Origin: Deltaproteobacteria bacterium
Lineage (GTDB): Bacteria; Desulfobacterota; Desulfarculia; Adiutricales; Adiutricaceae
Direction: 5' to 3'
NCBI GenBank assembly: GCA_031278475.1
Contig: JAITKK010000018.1
Location: 1-32,198, forward strand
Length of the DNA: 32,198 nt
Below, piece by piece: positions 1 through 8,936 of the stretch. The notes under the pieces are model-generated. The model did no database searches, was not told where the DNA came from, and saw nothing but the letters and a program-made list of their open reading frames with translations. Numbering within the stretch: position 1 is the stretch's first letter; each line of letters opens with the position of its first letter. The translations under genes and the position numbers were made by a program.

Positions 1-23
1 TCAGACGTGTGCTCTTCCGATCT
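1..23. other. Illumina TruSeq adapter remnant
   Basis: The first 23 bases match the 3' end of the Illumina TruSeq read-2 adapter/primer (it ends GCTCTTCCGATCT). This is library sequence, not genome. The contig edge is therefore an untrimmed read end, and the gene running into it (DUF58, minus strand) is cut by the assembly rather than biologically truncated. Confidence 0.97.
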
Positions 24-373
24 CCCCCCGCCTTGCCTGAGGCAGGCCCCGCCCCGCCCTTCCTCCCGACAGCGACCTCGCCTGCGGTCGAGAGGAGGAG
101 GGTGACCCTGAGGGGCCGCTTCCTCCCCGCCAGGGTGACGGTTATGGGGAGGTCCTCGGATCTGCCGGAGGAGAGCGCCCCCGGGGGCGCCAGGGCGGCC
201 CGGAGGAGCCCCGGGTTGGGGGCGCGGGCGCAGTCGCAGAGGAAGAGGAGGAGGGCCGCCACGGGCAGGATGAAGGCGGCCAGGGCGTACTCGGGGAGGG
301 CCGTGAGGATGACTCCGGCGAGCGGCGCGGACGCCGCCGTGAAGAGGGCCGTCCTGGGGGTGGGGACAATCAT
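24..373 (-). CDS. DUF58 domain protein, N-terminal fragment
   Basis: The minus strand reads openly from an ATG at 373 to the adapter junction, about 116 codons, starting [20 protein letters not shown]. Two hydrophobic segments (about residues 8-22 and 26-45) precede a soluble part with beta-like stretches ([20 protein letters not shown]), as in the N-terminus of DUF58 proteins (two membrane helices, then a beta-sandwich before the vWA-like domain). The start overlaps the MoxR stop as ATGA, which indicates translational coupling. The MoxR-DUF58 order is the usual one for this family. The gene continues beyond the window, and the diagnostic DUF58 core is not visible, so the family call rests on the N-terminal shape and the context. 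Confidence 0.8.
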
Positions 374-1326
374 CGCGGGGCCGGGAGCTGGGCCAGGATG
401 TCCAGGACGGCCTGGTCGGGGGAGTGGCCCCCGATCTCGGCCGAGGGGGTCATCACCAGGCGGTGCCTGAGCACCGGAAGGGACAGGGCCTTCACGTCGT
501 CGGGGATGACGAAGGCCCTCCCCTGGAGGGCCGCCCGCGCGCGGGAGGCCGAGGAGAGCATCACGGCGGCCCTGGGGGAGGCCCCTGTCTCGACCGAGGG
601 GTGCCGCCTGGTGGCCCTCACAATCTCCACTATGTACTGCACCACCGGGTCGGAGGCCAAAACCTCCGAGACGTTCCTCCTGGCCTGGGCTATGTCCTCC
701 TTGGAGGCCGCCTGGGCGACCCCCAGGGCGCCCGCCTTGGGCATGCCCTGGGAGCCCCCGTGCCTCCTGACTATCTCGGCCTCCTCCTCCCTTGACGGGT
801 AGCCTATGTCTATCTTGAAGAGGAACCTGTCCAGCTGCGCCTCCGGAAGGGGGTAGGTGCCCTGCTGCTCTATGGGGTTCTGGGTGGCCACCACCAGGAA
901 GTCGTCGCCCAGCGGGTAGGTCTGGCGGTCTATGGTGACCGTCCTCTCGTTCATGGCCTGCAGCAACGCCGCCTGGGTCTTCGGCGGGGTGCGGTTTATC
1001 TCGTCCGCGAGCAGGGTCTCCGTGAAGATGGGCCCGGGCGTGAGGGTGAACTCGTTCTTCTGGAAGTTGAAGAGGTTCGTGCCTAGGATGTCCCCGGGCA
1101 TCATGTCCGGGGTGAACTGGATGCGCCCGAACTTAAGGCCCAGGGATCCCGCGAATGCCTGCACGAGGAGGGTCTTCGCGGTGCCCGGCACCCCTTCCAG
1201 GAGCAGGTGCCCCCCGGACAAGAGACTGGTCAGCATGAGCTCGATGGTCTCGAGTTGGCCAACTATGACCTTCCCCACCTCCGAGCGTACGTTATTGGTT
1301 ATCCTTCCCAAGAGTTCCAGGTCCAC
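370..1326 (-). CDS. MoxR family AAA+ ATPase
   Basis: A complete 318-residue MoxR-type AAA+ ATPase. Walker A is GVPGTAKT (45-52), Walker B LLADEIN (105-111), sensor 1 ATQNP (147-151), and an arginine-finger segment LDRFLF lies around residue 167, followed by the C-terminal lid. MoxR proteins act as cytoplasmic ATP-driven chaperones or insertases, often on vWA-domain partners. The gene overlaps the upstream DUF4350 gene by 35 bp and the downstream DUF58 gene by 4 bp, so the cluster is probably one transcript starting above 3510. The start is the first ATG and gives the normal family N-terminus (a helix before VGKVIVGQ). The cellular substrate is unknown. Confidence 0.95.
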   Translation of the reverse strand: MDLELLGRITNNVRSEVGKVIVGQLETIELMLTSLLSGGHLLLEGVPGTAKTLLVQAFAGSLGLKFGRIQFTPDMMPGDILGTNLFNFQKNEFTLTPGPIFTETLLADEINRTPPKTQAALLQAMNERTVTIDRQTYPLGDDFLVVATQNPIEQQGTYPLPEAQLDRFLFKIDIGYPSREEEAEIVRRHGGSQGMPKAGALGVAQAASKEDIAQARRNVSEVLASDPVVQYIVEIVRATRRHPSVETGASPRAAVMLSSASRARAALQGRAFVIPDDVKALSLPVLRHRLVMTPSAEIGGHSPDQAVLDILAQLPAPR

Positions 1327-2599
1327 TTTCCAGGGTTTCCTTCCAGCTGTGTAGTTGGGACGCGCATCGGAGCATCTGGCTCCGGGGCGCGGCCCCTGCC
1401 GCGCCCTTGGCGAGGCGCAGGGCCTCCGCCCACAGGGCGGAGGGCAGTTTCGCCCCGGGTATCATCCGGGGTAGCGAGCGGTCCAAAAAGGAGAGCAGCC
1501 CGTCCCTGTCCGACAGGACGGGTTTGGGGGCGTGCAGGAGCCTTCCCAGGGAGTCGAGGGTGAAGGCCGCCCACTTGAGGAAGATCTCCCTCTCCCTGCC
1601 GGTCCCGGTTATGAGCCTTGCCGAGTTCCTGATAAGCCCCAGCTTCCCGAAGGCCACCCTGTCCGAGGGGTTTTCCTCCGGCCAGTAGCGGTGCAGGCCG
1701 AAGAAGGCGAGCAGCAGTGCCGCGACAAGGGCCAGGAGAGCCACCAATATGTTGGGAAGCCTCAACCGCAGGGGCACCTCTTTTTGCCTGTCCTGGGTGC
1801 CGGAGCCCCCGGGGACGTCCGGGTCGTAGAACACTATGGTTGGCTTCGGGCCACCCAGGGCCCAGTTCTCGACCAAGGCCATCGCGAATTCCAGGTTTTG
1901 GCCCTTAAGGAGCCCTTGGTTGTTGAGTATGTCCGGATCCGAGAGCACCCAGGCCTTCTTTCCCCCGGGAAGCGTCAGTTCGCCCAAGAGTATGCCGTCG
2001 GAGGTCGCCACAAGCGGGGTCATGCGGTTTGACCTGATTAGCTGGGCGGGCTTGTCGCCCAGGTCGGGCCTTATCCCCAGTATGTCTTGGGTGAAGGGCT
2101 CGGATAGCGGCCCTTCCACTATGGTGGGGGTGGAACCTAGGTCCTTTTTTTCGTCCCCGAGAAGGAAGAGCAGCACCCTGTAGGCGGTAATGCCGTTGTC
2201 CGAGCTCACATCCTTGACCCAGCCCTTGTGGGAAGTGTCCTCGACGGCCTGAAACTTGGGAAGTATTACCAATGCCCTCCCGGGTTTTCCCAGATCGTCC
2301 GGATTGTTTTCCTCGCTTAGAAACCTGCTGGATCTGGTTACTATCAGGGCCTCGTCCTTGCCCGTGGGATAGCCGTCCGCGGTGCGCCTGCGCAGGACCT
2401 TCCAGCCCGCCTCCTTCAAGGTGTCATGGAACAGGAGGAAGCCCAAGGCCGACCTGGAGTCGGAGCCCGGCCCCGGGTCCACCGGCCCGTAACCGTCCTC
2501 GGGGATGCCGTCCCCCAAGGTCATGAACACGAGGAAGACGGCGACCAGCCCCCCGGCGATGCCGATAGTGAGTATCGCCTTTTTCCTGCCCTTGGTCAT
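1292..2599 (-). CDS. DUF4350 domain membrane protein
   Basis: 435 residues from the ATG at 2599 ([17 protein letters not shown]). This start overlaps the upstream stop as ATGA. Upstream in-frame codons exist, but they give an Arg/Pro-rich stretch that only mirrors the previous gene. There is an N-terminal membrane helix (about 8-28), then a large extracytoplasmic domain with the pattern of DUF4350 ([15 protein letters not shown] near the start, later LVENWALGG), a second helix (about 281-303) and a cytoplasmic C-terminus. Proteins of this type are encoded between DUF4129 and MoxR genes in many bacteria, with no established biochemical role. Two flanking membrane partners (DUF4129, DUF58) suggest a membrane complex served by MoxR; this is inference from gene order. 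Confidence 0.82.
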   Translation of the reverse strand: MTKGRKKAILTIGIAGGLVAVFLVFMTLGDGIPEDGYGPVDPGPGSDSRSALGFLLFHDTLKEAGWKVLRRRTADGYPTGKDEALIVTRSSRFLSEENNPDDLGKPGRALVILPKFQAVEDTSHKGWVKDVSSDNGITAYRVLLFLLGDEKKDLGSTPTIVEGPLSEPFTQDILGIRPDLGDKPAQLIRSNRMTPLVATSDGILLGELTLPGGKKAWVLSDPDILNNQGLLKGQNLEFAMALVENWALGGPKPTIVFYDPDVPGGSGTQDRQKEVPLRLRLPNILVALLALVAALLLAFFGLHRYWPEENPSDRVAFGKLGLIRNSARLITGTGREREIFLKWAAFTLDSLGRLLHAPKPVLSDRDGLLSFLDRSLPRMIPGAKLPSALWAEALRLAKGAAGAAPRSQMLRCASQLHSWKETLESGPGTLGKDNQ

Positions 2600-3510
2600 G
2601 GGGCCGGGGTCCGGGGGGCGCCGGGAGGCGCCCCGGCGTCTTTGCCCAAGGAGGCAAGAAGCCTCCCGAAGCTCGAGTAGGCCCCATCGAAACCCTCCTT
2701 GTCGCCCTCCATGGGCCCGAACCATATGGGCTCGGAGCGGTCGACCAGGTCCTTGAAGCAGGCGTTTTCCTCTTGGTTGAGGGGGAGGGCCCCCACCAGC
2801 TCGCGGCCGGTGAGCGGGGCCGGGATCTCCTTGCCGCGCCTGCGGCGGTACTCCTCCAGGCTTTCCAGGAGCAGGGTGTGGATTGCCTCGGAGTAGCGCC
2901 CCTCGCTTGCGAGGGACTGGGCATCGGTCCCCACCTTGGCCAGGGCCTTCTTGAGCTTTTCCTGGTCCTCCTTGACTTCCTTTTCCGACTTTTCCTTCCC
3001 GGGCTTTTCCTTGGAGAGCCCCTTCGCCCTCCAGAGCTTGAAGGCGATTATTAAGAGAAGGGCCACCCCAGCCCCGGCGGCTATGATCACGGCGACCCTG
3101 GACAGAAGCCGGGCTAGCCCCGGGTTGGGCTTCCGCTGCGGCCGTGGCTGCGGCTCTTGGTAGGTTGGGTATTCTGTCTGCACGTCCTTGGACATCGCGA
3201 CGTCCTGGGCGTTGCGCCTCAGGCGGTCGCTCTTCACGAAGCGGGTGGGCTCGCTTATGTCCTGCCTTTGCCCCCGGACCTCGTCCTGGAAGGAGGCCTT
3301 TAGGAGCCTGTCCGGGAAAAACCCTTGCCGGAAGCCCTCAAGGGCCGAAAGGGCTTGGCCCTTGAAGATCCCCTCGCCGTGGTAGGCCCCCTCGTTATGG
3401 CCTGACAGGAGGAAAAGCCCTACGGCTGCCACAAGGGCCCAGGCCAAGGCTTGGGCGGATTGGGGCCGGCGGCCCTTCCGGGCCATGGGGCAGGGCGTCT
3501 GTCGGGGCAT
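2596..3510 (-). CDS. DUF4129 domain membrane protein
   Basis: 304 residues, first gene of the minus-strand cluster. Helix 1 spans about 21-36 and helix 2 about 139-157. A Lys/Glu-rich linker follows, then a C-terminal domain (about 195-288) with the DUF4129 pattern (LASEGRYSEAIHTLLLESLEEY, later ELVGALPL). The ATG at 3510 is preceded by AGGA eight bases upstream (CAGGATTTCGCC). The next ATG (3486) has no ribosome site, so the longer start is preferred. The function of DUF4129 proteins is not established. The residue 120-130 region is Pro/Arg-rich (QEPQPRPQRKPNP), probably a flexible periplasmic linker. Confidence 0.82.
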   Translation of the reverse strand: MPRQTPCPMARKGRRPQSAQALAWALVAAVGLFLLSGHNEGAYHGEGIFKGQALSALEGFRQGFFPDRLLKASFQDEVRGQRQDISEPTRFVKSDRLRRNAQDVAMSKDVQTEYPTYQEPQPRPQRKPNPGLARLLSRVAVIIAAGAGVALLLIIAFKLWRAKGLSKEKPGKEKSEKEVKEDQEKLKKALAKVGTDAQSLASEGRYSEAIHTLLLESLEEYRRRRGKEIPAPLTGRELVGALPLNQEENACFKDLVDRSEPIWFGPMEGDKEGFDGAYSSFGRLLASLGKDAGAPPGAPRTPAP

Positions 3511-3582
3511 GGCGAAATCCTGGGGGCCCCAATCCTTGCCTTGGGGCTGGGGAGGCTGTTAGCGTTGCGGGCGGGCGCAACC

Positions 3583-3612
3583 ATTATGGCATAAAGCGAG
3601 CCCCCAAGGCAA
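3583..3612 (-). promoter_or_regulatory. Candidate sigma70 promoter of the MoxR cluster
   Basis: Read on the minus strand: -35 TTGCCT (3612-3607), an 18-bp spacer, and -10 CATAAT (3588-3583), giving a leader of about 65-70 nt before the DUF4129 start at 3510. The match is moderate, and it is the only reasonable candidate in the gap on this strand. Confidence 0.4.
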
Positions 3613-3614
3613 AA

Positions 3615-3660
3615 GCCGGGGCCCATGGGCCCCGGCCTTGGGGCACCCCCCAAGGTGCCC
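3615..3660. repeat. Two adjacent GC palindromes
   Basis: 3615-3636 is a perfect 22-bp palindrome (arm GCCGGGGCCCA). 3641-3647 (GGGCACC) pairs with 3654-3660 (GGTGCCC) around a 6-nt loop. Neither is followed by a T-run. They lie in the 434-bp gap between the divergent MoxR cluster and the AIM24 gene and resemble other GC palindromes in this window. Confidence 0.6.
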
Positions 3661-3944
3661 TTCGCCCTTCCGTGCTATAATCGTATCCGACATTTTGTAA
3701 TTATCCCAAAGCTTGGGGCCGGGGAGGCTTGCCGCCCCCTTTCAAGGGGGCGAATGGGCCCCCTTGCCCTTGAAAACAGCCAAGGCCCTGTCAATCGCGG
3801 CCAAATATTGCCAATGCCGCCTAAAGGCCCCCGATAAAAAAACCGCAATGACACTATGCCCAACAATCACCAAAGCATCCGTCCAAACAATCAAACCATT
3901 GAATGGCACCGCCCGCGCCAAGGGCGTGACCGGAGGAGAGCATA
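3661..3944. other. Upstream region of the AIM24 gene
   Basis: No credible gene. A TATAAT lies at 3676-3681 on the plus strand but has no good -35 at 16-18 bp. The 3770-3920 part is A-rich and C-rich. The AIM24 ribosome site (GGAGGAG, about 3931-3937) closes the region. Confidence 0.4.
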
Positions 3945-4628
3945 ATGTTACCCAAATACGAGATACTCTACGGCGATACTTTTCCCGTGCTGCGTTACAG
4001 GCTCGATGCCGGGGAGACCATAAAGGCGGAGTCCGACGCGATGGTGGCGATGAGCCCAACCGTCGACGTGGAGGGCAAGCTCGAGGGGGGTATCCTGGGT
4101 GGGCTCGGGAGGCTGTTTTCCGGGGAGAGTTTCTTTTTCCAGACCATGAACGCGAAACGGGGTCCTGGCGAGGTAATTCTCGCCCCTCCCGCGCCCGGGT
4201 CCATCATGGCCCTGGGGCTGGACGGTTCCAGGGAGTACTCCGTGCAGAAGGGCGGGTTCCTGGCCGCCACCCCGGGCATCCAGGTCGGCACCCGCGCCCA
4301 GAACATAGCCAAGGGCCTTTTTTCCAAACTGGGTTTCTTCATTTTGAAGATGTCGGGCACGGGGACGGTCTTTCTCAATGCCCTGGGCTGCATACACAAC
4401 TTCATCCTCAACCCGGGCGAGGAGATCATCGTGGACAACGGCCACTTGGTGGCCTGGCCCACGGACATGCGCTACACGCTGAGGAAGGCCACCAAGGGCC
4501 TGGTCAGCATGGTGACCTCGGGCGAGGGCTTGGTATGCCGCTTCGAGGGCCCCGGGCAGATCTTCATCCAGACCAGGAACCCAACCGCCTACGCCGCTTG
4601 GACCAGAAGCATCCTTCCCAAATGGTGA
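3945..4628 (+). CDS. AIM24 / TIGR00266 family protein
   Basis: 227 residues with the single-domain beta-rich architecture of the AIM24 (DUF124, TIGR00266) family: LDAGETIKAESDAMVAMSPTV near the start, a central GPGEVILAPPAPGSIMAL block, and the C-terminal motifs NPGEEIIVDNGHLVAWP, FEGPGQIFIQTRNP. The eukaryotic relative is a mitochondrial inner-membrane organisation factor; bacterial members have no settled role. There is no signal peptide. GGAGGAG sits 7 bases before the ATG, so the start is firm. The gene is convergent with the ABC exporter, with only 17 bp between stop codons and no room for a separate terminator. Confidence 0.9.
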   Translation: MLPKYEILYGDTFPVLRYRLDAGETIKAESDAMVAMSPTVDVEGKLEGGILGGLGRLFSGESFFFQTMNAKRGPGEVILAPPAPGSIMALGLDGSREYSVQKGGFLAATPGIQVGTRAQNIAKGLFSKLGFFILKMSGTGTVFLNALGCIHNFILNPGEEIIVDNGHLVAWPTDMRYTLRKATKGLVSMVTSGEGLVCRFEGPGQIFIQTRNPTAYAAWTRSILPKW

Positions 4629-4645
4629 GCCTTTCGCTTGTTGCC

Positions 4646-6595
4646 TTACTTGTCCTGGGGCTTTGGATCCGCCTCGGGCCCGGCCTCAAGCTCAGCCAAT
4701 GGCCCGGCCTCGGGCCCTGCCTCGGGCCCCGGCATCTTTTGGGCCTTGGCCTCGGCCAATGCCTCGGCCTCGGCCCTGTACAGGGGCAGGATCTCCTCGG
4801 GGGGGCCGATCCTTACGGCCTTGCCCCCGTCCAGCCACAGCACCCGGTCGCAATCCTCCACGGAGCTTAGCCGGTGGGCTATTATTATGGTGGTGGTGGA
4901 TCCCTTGAGGGCGGCAAGGCTCTTCCTGAGAAGTTTCTCCGACAATAGATCCAAGGCCGAGGTGGCCTCGTCAAGGATAAGGATCCCGGGCTCCCTGTAG
5001 AGGGCCCTGGCTATGGCTATGCGCTGGATCTGCCCCCCGGACAAGGTCTGGGAGGCGGAGGACAGGTTGGTGTCAAGCCCGTCCGGGAGCTCCTTTTCAA
5101 GGTCCAGGGCGGCAAGGGTAGCCGCCCTTTCGAGCCTCTTGTCGTCCCGTGGGGCGCCAGGGCCTTCGAAGGATATGTTTTCCGCGATGGTCCCGTCTAT
5201 CACCAAGGGGGACTGGGGCACGTAGCCCAAGTCGTCGAAGTAGGCCTCCCGGGTGCCTGGGCCAAGCCTTTCCCCGTCCACCAGGAACAACCCGGAGCTG
5301 GGTGGCACAAGGCCAGTGAGGAGCAGCGCGAGGGTGCTCTTCCCCGAGCCCGAGGGCCCTATGACGCCAAGGAACTCGCCTTTGGCGACTTTTAGCCCCA
5401 TGTCCCTGAGGGCCAGGGCCTCGGCCCCGGGGTACCTGAAGGAGGCGTCTTCCAGCCCCAGGGATCCCTTGAACCCGAAGCCCGGGGAAGGGGCCGGGGC
5501 CTGCGGCCCCGGCTCCTTCCGGAAGGACTCCAAAAGATCGAGGAAGTTCATGGCCATCGGCCGCAGGCCCCTTATGAGGACCGAGGCTGACAGGCAGCGG
5601 TTCAAGGCCGGTAGGATGCGCCACGCGGTGAGCATCAGAAGGGACGCCGTGGCCACTATCCTGTCCATGGGAAGGCTTGAGCGCAGCATGACTATCATGA
5701 GGGTCCCGATGGTCAGGAAGCCCACGAACTCCAGTATCTGGGTGGGTATGTGGGCCGCGAAGTTCACGAAGGCCCTGGGCCTTAGCGATCTCCCGAAAAC
5801 CTTCCCGAAATGATCGACGCTAAGAGCCTGCCTTCTGTGGATCACTATCTCCCGCATGGCCTTCTGCAGGGAGATGAGCACCTTCCTGCCCTCGAGTTCC
5901 GCCTCGTAGGCGGCCTTCCCCGCCCTGTCGAGCCTTAGCCTGACCGCCCCGTAGAGAAGCGTCCCCGCGAAGCCGAAGACCAGGACCACCACAAGCGTAA
6001 GCCCCGGTTCCAGTATGAAGAGCGACACGAAGAGCACCAGGCACAACAGGGCGTTGGAGTACAGGCCCATGGTGTGGGTCATGAAGATCGCGAACTGGTG
6101 GCGGTCAAGGATGCGCACCAACGCGTCGTGGCTTTCGGCCGTCATGTGCCAGGCGTAGTCCTTGTAAACGAAGAGCCTCACCACCTCCATGGTGACGGCC
6201 TTGTTGCAGAGCTCGACCCAGACGGTGGAGGCCCTGTTCGCGACAAGGGCCAGCACGCATTTGACCATCACCACGGCTATCATGAGGAAGGAGACGATCT
6301 GGACCGTCTCCCTGGGGTTTGCGAGGCGATCCTTCAGAAAGGGCAGGAACTCAAGGATCTTCTGCATCACCCGGCTGTCGGCAAGGGCCTCGGGCGTCGC
6401 GACCGCGAGCGCGAAAAGCGAGATGACAACCAGGGTGAAGGTCTCGCTCAGGGCCGAGAGTAGCTGCAGCCCCTGCAGAAGCCAGAACCTCAGCCTCAAA
6501 GGGAATGGCAGGGCCCGATGGACCCTTGCGAAGTCCCTCACGAAGGCCCGGTAGAATAGGACCGGGAGCCTCAGCGGCGATATGAAGGTTCCCAA
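4646..6595 (-). CDS. ABC exporter, fused permease-ATPase
   Basis: Half-transporter with an N-terminal six-helix region and a C-terminal nucleotide-binding domain. Counting from a possible upstream GTG at 6649 (667 residues): Walker A GPSGSGKS (431-438), Q-loop Q479, signature LSGGQ (536-540), Walker B ILILDE (556-561), H-loop H592. It probably works as a homodimer in the inner membrane. Substrate unknown; related exporters carry lipids, lipid-linked sugars, peptides or drugs. The preferred start is TTG at 6595, one base after the lgt stop and 8-9 bases after AAGGGG. The GTG at 6649 would overlap lgt by 53 bp and adds only residues that mirror the lgt tail. The C-terminus carries an acidic Gly/Pro/Glu tail (GPEAGPEAGP...) not typical of the family. 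Confidence 0.9.
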   Translation of the reverse strand: MGTFISPLRLPVLFYRAFVRDFARVHRALPFPLRLRFWLLQGLQLLSALSETFTLVVISLFALAVATPEALADSRVMQKILEFLPFLKDRLANPRETVQIVSFLMIAVVMVKCVLALVANRASTVWVELCNKAVTMEVVRLFVYKDYAWHMTAESHDALVRILDRHQFAIFMTHTMGLYSNALLCLVLFVSLFILEPGLTLVVVLVFGFAGTLLYGAVRLRLDRAGKAAYEAELEGRKVLISLQKAMREIVIHRRQALSVDHFGKVFGRSLRPRAFVNFAAHIPTQILEFVGFLTIGTLMIVMLRSSLPMDRIVATASLLMLTAWRILPALNRCLSASVLIRGLRPMAMNFLDLLESFRKEPGPQAPAPSPGFGFKGSLGLEDASFRYPGAEALALRDMGLKVAKGEFLGVIGPSGSGKSTLALLLTGLVPPSSGLFLVDGERLGPGTREAYFDDLGYVPQSPLVIDGTIAENISFEGPGAPRDDKRLERAATLAALDLEKELPDGLDTNLSSASQTLSGGQIQRIAIARALYREPGILILDEATSALDLLSEKLLRKSLAALKGSTTTIIIAHRLSSVEDCDRVLWLDGGKAVRIGPPEEILPLYRAEAEALAEAKAQKMPGPEAGPEAGPLAELEAGPEADPKPQDK

Positions 6596-6596
6596 G

Positions 6597-7508
6597 TCAA
6601 GACCCCTTCCGGCCCTTGCCTCTCTTGCCCTTGCGGCCACGCCCCCCACCTTTGGGGTTGGTGGCGGGGGGTTTTGCCCGGTCCGCTGGCCCGCCGGGGG
6701 CGGGGTTTCCCGGCGCCCTGCGCCAGAGGGCCCAGACGAAGAGGCAGATTCCGAGCGCGAGGGGCAAAAGGGAGAGCTGCTGCCCCCTTGAGAGCGCCAG
6801 GTTGTCGAAGCTTCCCTGCCTCTCTTTCAGGAACTCGACCAGGAACCTGCCCAGGAAGTAAAGAATCAGAAAGAGCCCGGACAACGCCCCAAGCGGCCTC
6901 GCGTTCCGGCCCATGCGCCTGTCGGCCAGGAGCAGGGCCCCCAGTATCAGGAAGCCCATGAGGCTTTCCAAAAGCTGGGTGGGGTAGCGGGGCGGGGCGA
7001 AGGGCCCGTCGTAGAGGGGGAAGCGCACGCCGAAGGGGGAGCCGTCGGGGGCAACCTTCCCCACTATCTCGGAGTTGCAGAAGTTCCCAAGCCTTATGAG
7101 CGCGGCCCCTAGGGCCGCCGAAAAGGAGAAGCGGTCGGAAAGGCACAGGAACGGGAGCTTTTTCCTGTGGGACTGGTAAAGGAGGGCAAGGGCGAGCCCG
7201 GCGGCCGCCCCGTGGGATGCCAGCCCCCCGTCCCAGATCCTGAAGATCCAGGCGGGATCGGATAGGAAGTGCCCCATGTTGTAGAAGAGCACGTGCCCGA
7301 GCCGCGCCCCTATGACGGTCCCCAGGAAGCCGGGGATTATGAAGGACACCGCGTCCTCCTCGCTCCCGCCCGAGCGGACCGTCTGCCAGCGGTAGAGGAG
7401 GAAGCCCAACAGGAAGGCGGCCGCGAAGAAGAGGCCGTAGTAGCGTATCGGCCTGTCTATGAGCGGGACGGTGAAAAAAACGGGGTCGAGATCCCAGACG
7501 GGGTGCAT
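6597..7508 (-). CDS. lgt: Prolipoprotein diacylglyceryl transferase
   Basis: Transfers diacylglycerol from phosphatidylglycerol to the lipobox cysteine of prolipoproteins, the first step of lipoprotein maturation in the inner membrane. 303 residues from ATG 7508 (MHPVWDLDPVFFTVP). Upstream in-frame codons reach a GTG at 7577 but lack a ribosome site and family similarity. Visible hallmarks: RYYGLFFAAAFLLGF, SHGAAAGLALAL (His99, E. coli His103), RLGNFCNSEIVG (Arg139, E. coli Arg143) and FLGRFLVEFLKE (Arg221, E. coli Arg239). Compared with the usual signature, the residue before Arg139 is Ile instead of Gly. The last 25 or so residues form a Gly/Arg/Lys-rich tail not part of the enzyme fold. 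The ABC exporter starts immediately downstream. Confidence 0.95.
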   Translation of the reverse strand: MHPVWDLDPVFFTVPLIDRPIRYYGLFFAAAFLLGFLLYRWQTVRSGGSEEDAVSFIIPGFLGTVIGARLGHVLFYNMGHFLSDPAWIFRIWDGGLASHGAAAGLALALLYQSHRKKLPFLCLSDRFSFSAALGAALIRLGNFCNSEIVGKVAPDGSPFGVRFPLYDGPFAPPRYPTQLLESLMGFLILGALLLADRRMGRNARPLGALSGLFLILYFLGRFLVEFLKERQGSFDNLALSRGQQLSLLPLALGICLFVWALWRRAPGNPAPGGPADRAKPPATNPKGGGRGRKGKRGKGRKGS

Positions 7509-7599
7509 AGGCGGGTCTTGGTTGGGGGCGAAAGCGGAAAAACCAGGGGACGGCCCCTGGTTTTCCCGTTGGATCACGTGTTTTCAAGGCCCGGCATTC

Positions 7600-7625
7600 C
7601 CCGGGGGGCCAAATGGCCCCCCGGG
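7600..7625. repeat. GC hairpin between ompA-like gene and lgt
   Basis: Perfect 11-bp stem CCCGGGGGGCC / GGCCCCCCGGG with loop AAAT. It sits just beyond the end of the OmpA-family gene (read on the minus strand) and before lgt. There is no T-run on either side, so it is not a classical intrinsic terminator, but it could attenuate or stabilise the OmpA transcript. Confidence 0.6.
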
Positions 7626-7682
7626 TGGCTTGCCGGGGCGGTATATGAGCGATTAGGTACCTCTGGGCCCGGGGCCTGGGTC

Positions 7683-8696
7683 CTACTGGTCGACGTCGGT
7701 GCCTGTGAAGACGCCCACGACCCTGCGGTTCTCGGCGCGGCCCTCGGCCGTCTCGTTGGTCGCGATCGGGCGGGACTCGCCGTAGCCGATGGAGGTCAGC
7801 TTGGAGGGATCGACGTTGAACTGGTCGACCAGGTAGTTGCGCACGGCCGCGGCCCTACGCTCCGACAACCTCTGGTTGTACGCGTCGTTGCCCCTCGAGT
7901 CCGTGTGGCCCTCGATCACGGCGGTGGAGCCGGGATGGCTGTTCAGGAACTCGGCGACCCTCTGCACCTCCGTGCGGTACTGCGGCTTCACTACTGCCTT
8001 GTCGAAGTCGAACTTGATGTCAAGGGTGATGGTGACGGCGATCGGGCAGCCGTCGGCATCGACCCTGTAGCCGGCAGGCGTGCCCGGGCACTTGTCAAGC
8101 GTGTCGCAGACACCGTCGTTGTCCGAGTCCGGGCAGGCGGACGGCTGGGCGAACTGGAATGTCAGACCGGCGGTGATTATGGGCGCGCTGAAACGCTTGT
8201 CCCCTTCCTTCTTGAAGGCCACGACCTCGTTGGCCTCCATACGCAGGGCCACGACCTCATTGAAGAAGTACTTGAAGCCGAGGCCCACGTTGGCGGTGGC
8301 CGAGGAGTAATCGTGGTTGTTCTGCCCTTCGAGCTTCATGGCGCCAAGACCGGCGGTGATGTAAGGCACGAAGTTGTAGTCTGTCGCGAAGTGGAAGATA
8401 GCGTTGAAGCGGCCAAAGAAGATGTCATTGTCGGTATCGATGACTTCCGGGCCAAGCTTGTTGTCGATGTTGAAGGCATAGTGGCCAAAACCCTCTATGC
8501 CCCAGTTCTTATTGAAGTTGTAGCCCAAGCCGATGCCCACTATGGCACCGTTTTCCAGGTTCAACCCATGGTCGGGGAAGATGGCACCGCCCATGATGCT
8601 CAAGTGCAACGATTCCGGCTCCATCTGGGCTGTCGCCAGTGCCGGGAAACAGAAGACGAGAGCGAAAACCGCAATAAGCAAGATTTTTGACTTCAT
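7683..8696 (-). CDS. OmpA family outer-membrane protein with TSP3-like repeat
   Basis: 337 residues. Signal peptide 1-24 (MKSKILLIAVFALVFCFPALATAQ), then an eight-strand-type beta-barrel region (about 30-182; repeated GLGYNF-, GLGFKYFF-like strands), a TSP3-like calcium-binding linker (CPDSDNDGVCDTLDKCPGTP, 188-207), and a C-terminal OmpA domain that binds peptidoglycan (GHTDSRGNDAYNQRLSERRA; Asp266 and Arg281 align with E. coli OmpA Asp271 and Arg286). It anchors the outer membrane to the cell wall. AAGGAG lies 8 bases upstream of the ATG, and the start is firm. It is a single-gene unit or the head of a loose operon with lgt, 174 bp downstream. Confidence 0.95.
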   Translation of the reverse strand: MKSKILLIAVFALVFCFPALATAQMEPESLHLSIMGGAIFPDHGLNLENGAIVGIGLGYNFNKNWGIEGFGHYAFNIDNKLGPEVIDTDNDIFFGRFNAIFHFATDYNFVPYITAGLGAMKLEGQNNHDYSSATANVGLGFKYFFNEVVALRMEANEVVAFKKEGDKRFSAPIITAGLTFQFAQPSACPDSDNDGVCDTLDKCPGTPAGYRVDADGCPIAVTITLDIKFDFDKAVVKPQYRTEVQRVAEFLNSHPGSTAVIEGHTDSRGNDAYNQRLSERRAAAVRNYLVDQFNVDPSKLTSIGYGESRPIATNETAEGRAENRRVVGVFTGTDVDQ

Positions 8697-8917
8697 AGAA
8701 AGACGCTCCTTGGTTTCAAAGCCAAATTTAATTTTTACGCGGATTTGCCCCTTGGACTTCTCAGGCGTGCCGCGGAAGGTTGACTGTGGCGGTCATGATC
8801 CGAGGACGGGTTCGCGGGCGCCCTGGGACGGTCGCGGCCCGCGCCCCGTTGGAAGGGCGGCAGGGCCAGGAACATGGCCGCGTTGGATCGCTTGTTCGTC
8901 GTGCCGGGGAAAGGGAG

Positions 8918-8936
8918 GCCCCGCTTTAAGCGGGGC
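8918..8936. repeat. Short GC hairpin
   Basis: GCCCCGCTT / AAGCGGGGC, a perfect 9-bp inverted repeat with one central base. It belongs to the same style of GC palindrome seen elsewhere in the window, here 220 bp upstream of the ompA-like start. Confidence 0.5.

Noticed and set aside
7269-8690. 473-codon plus frame opposite ompA-like and lgt genes
   Set aside because: Spans two well-supported genes in antisense with Gly/Val/Asp-rich shadow composition.
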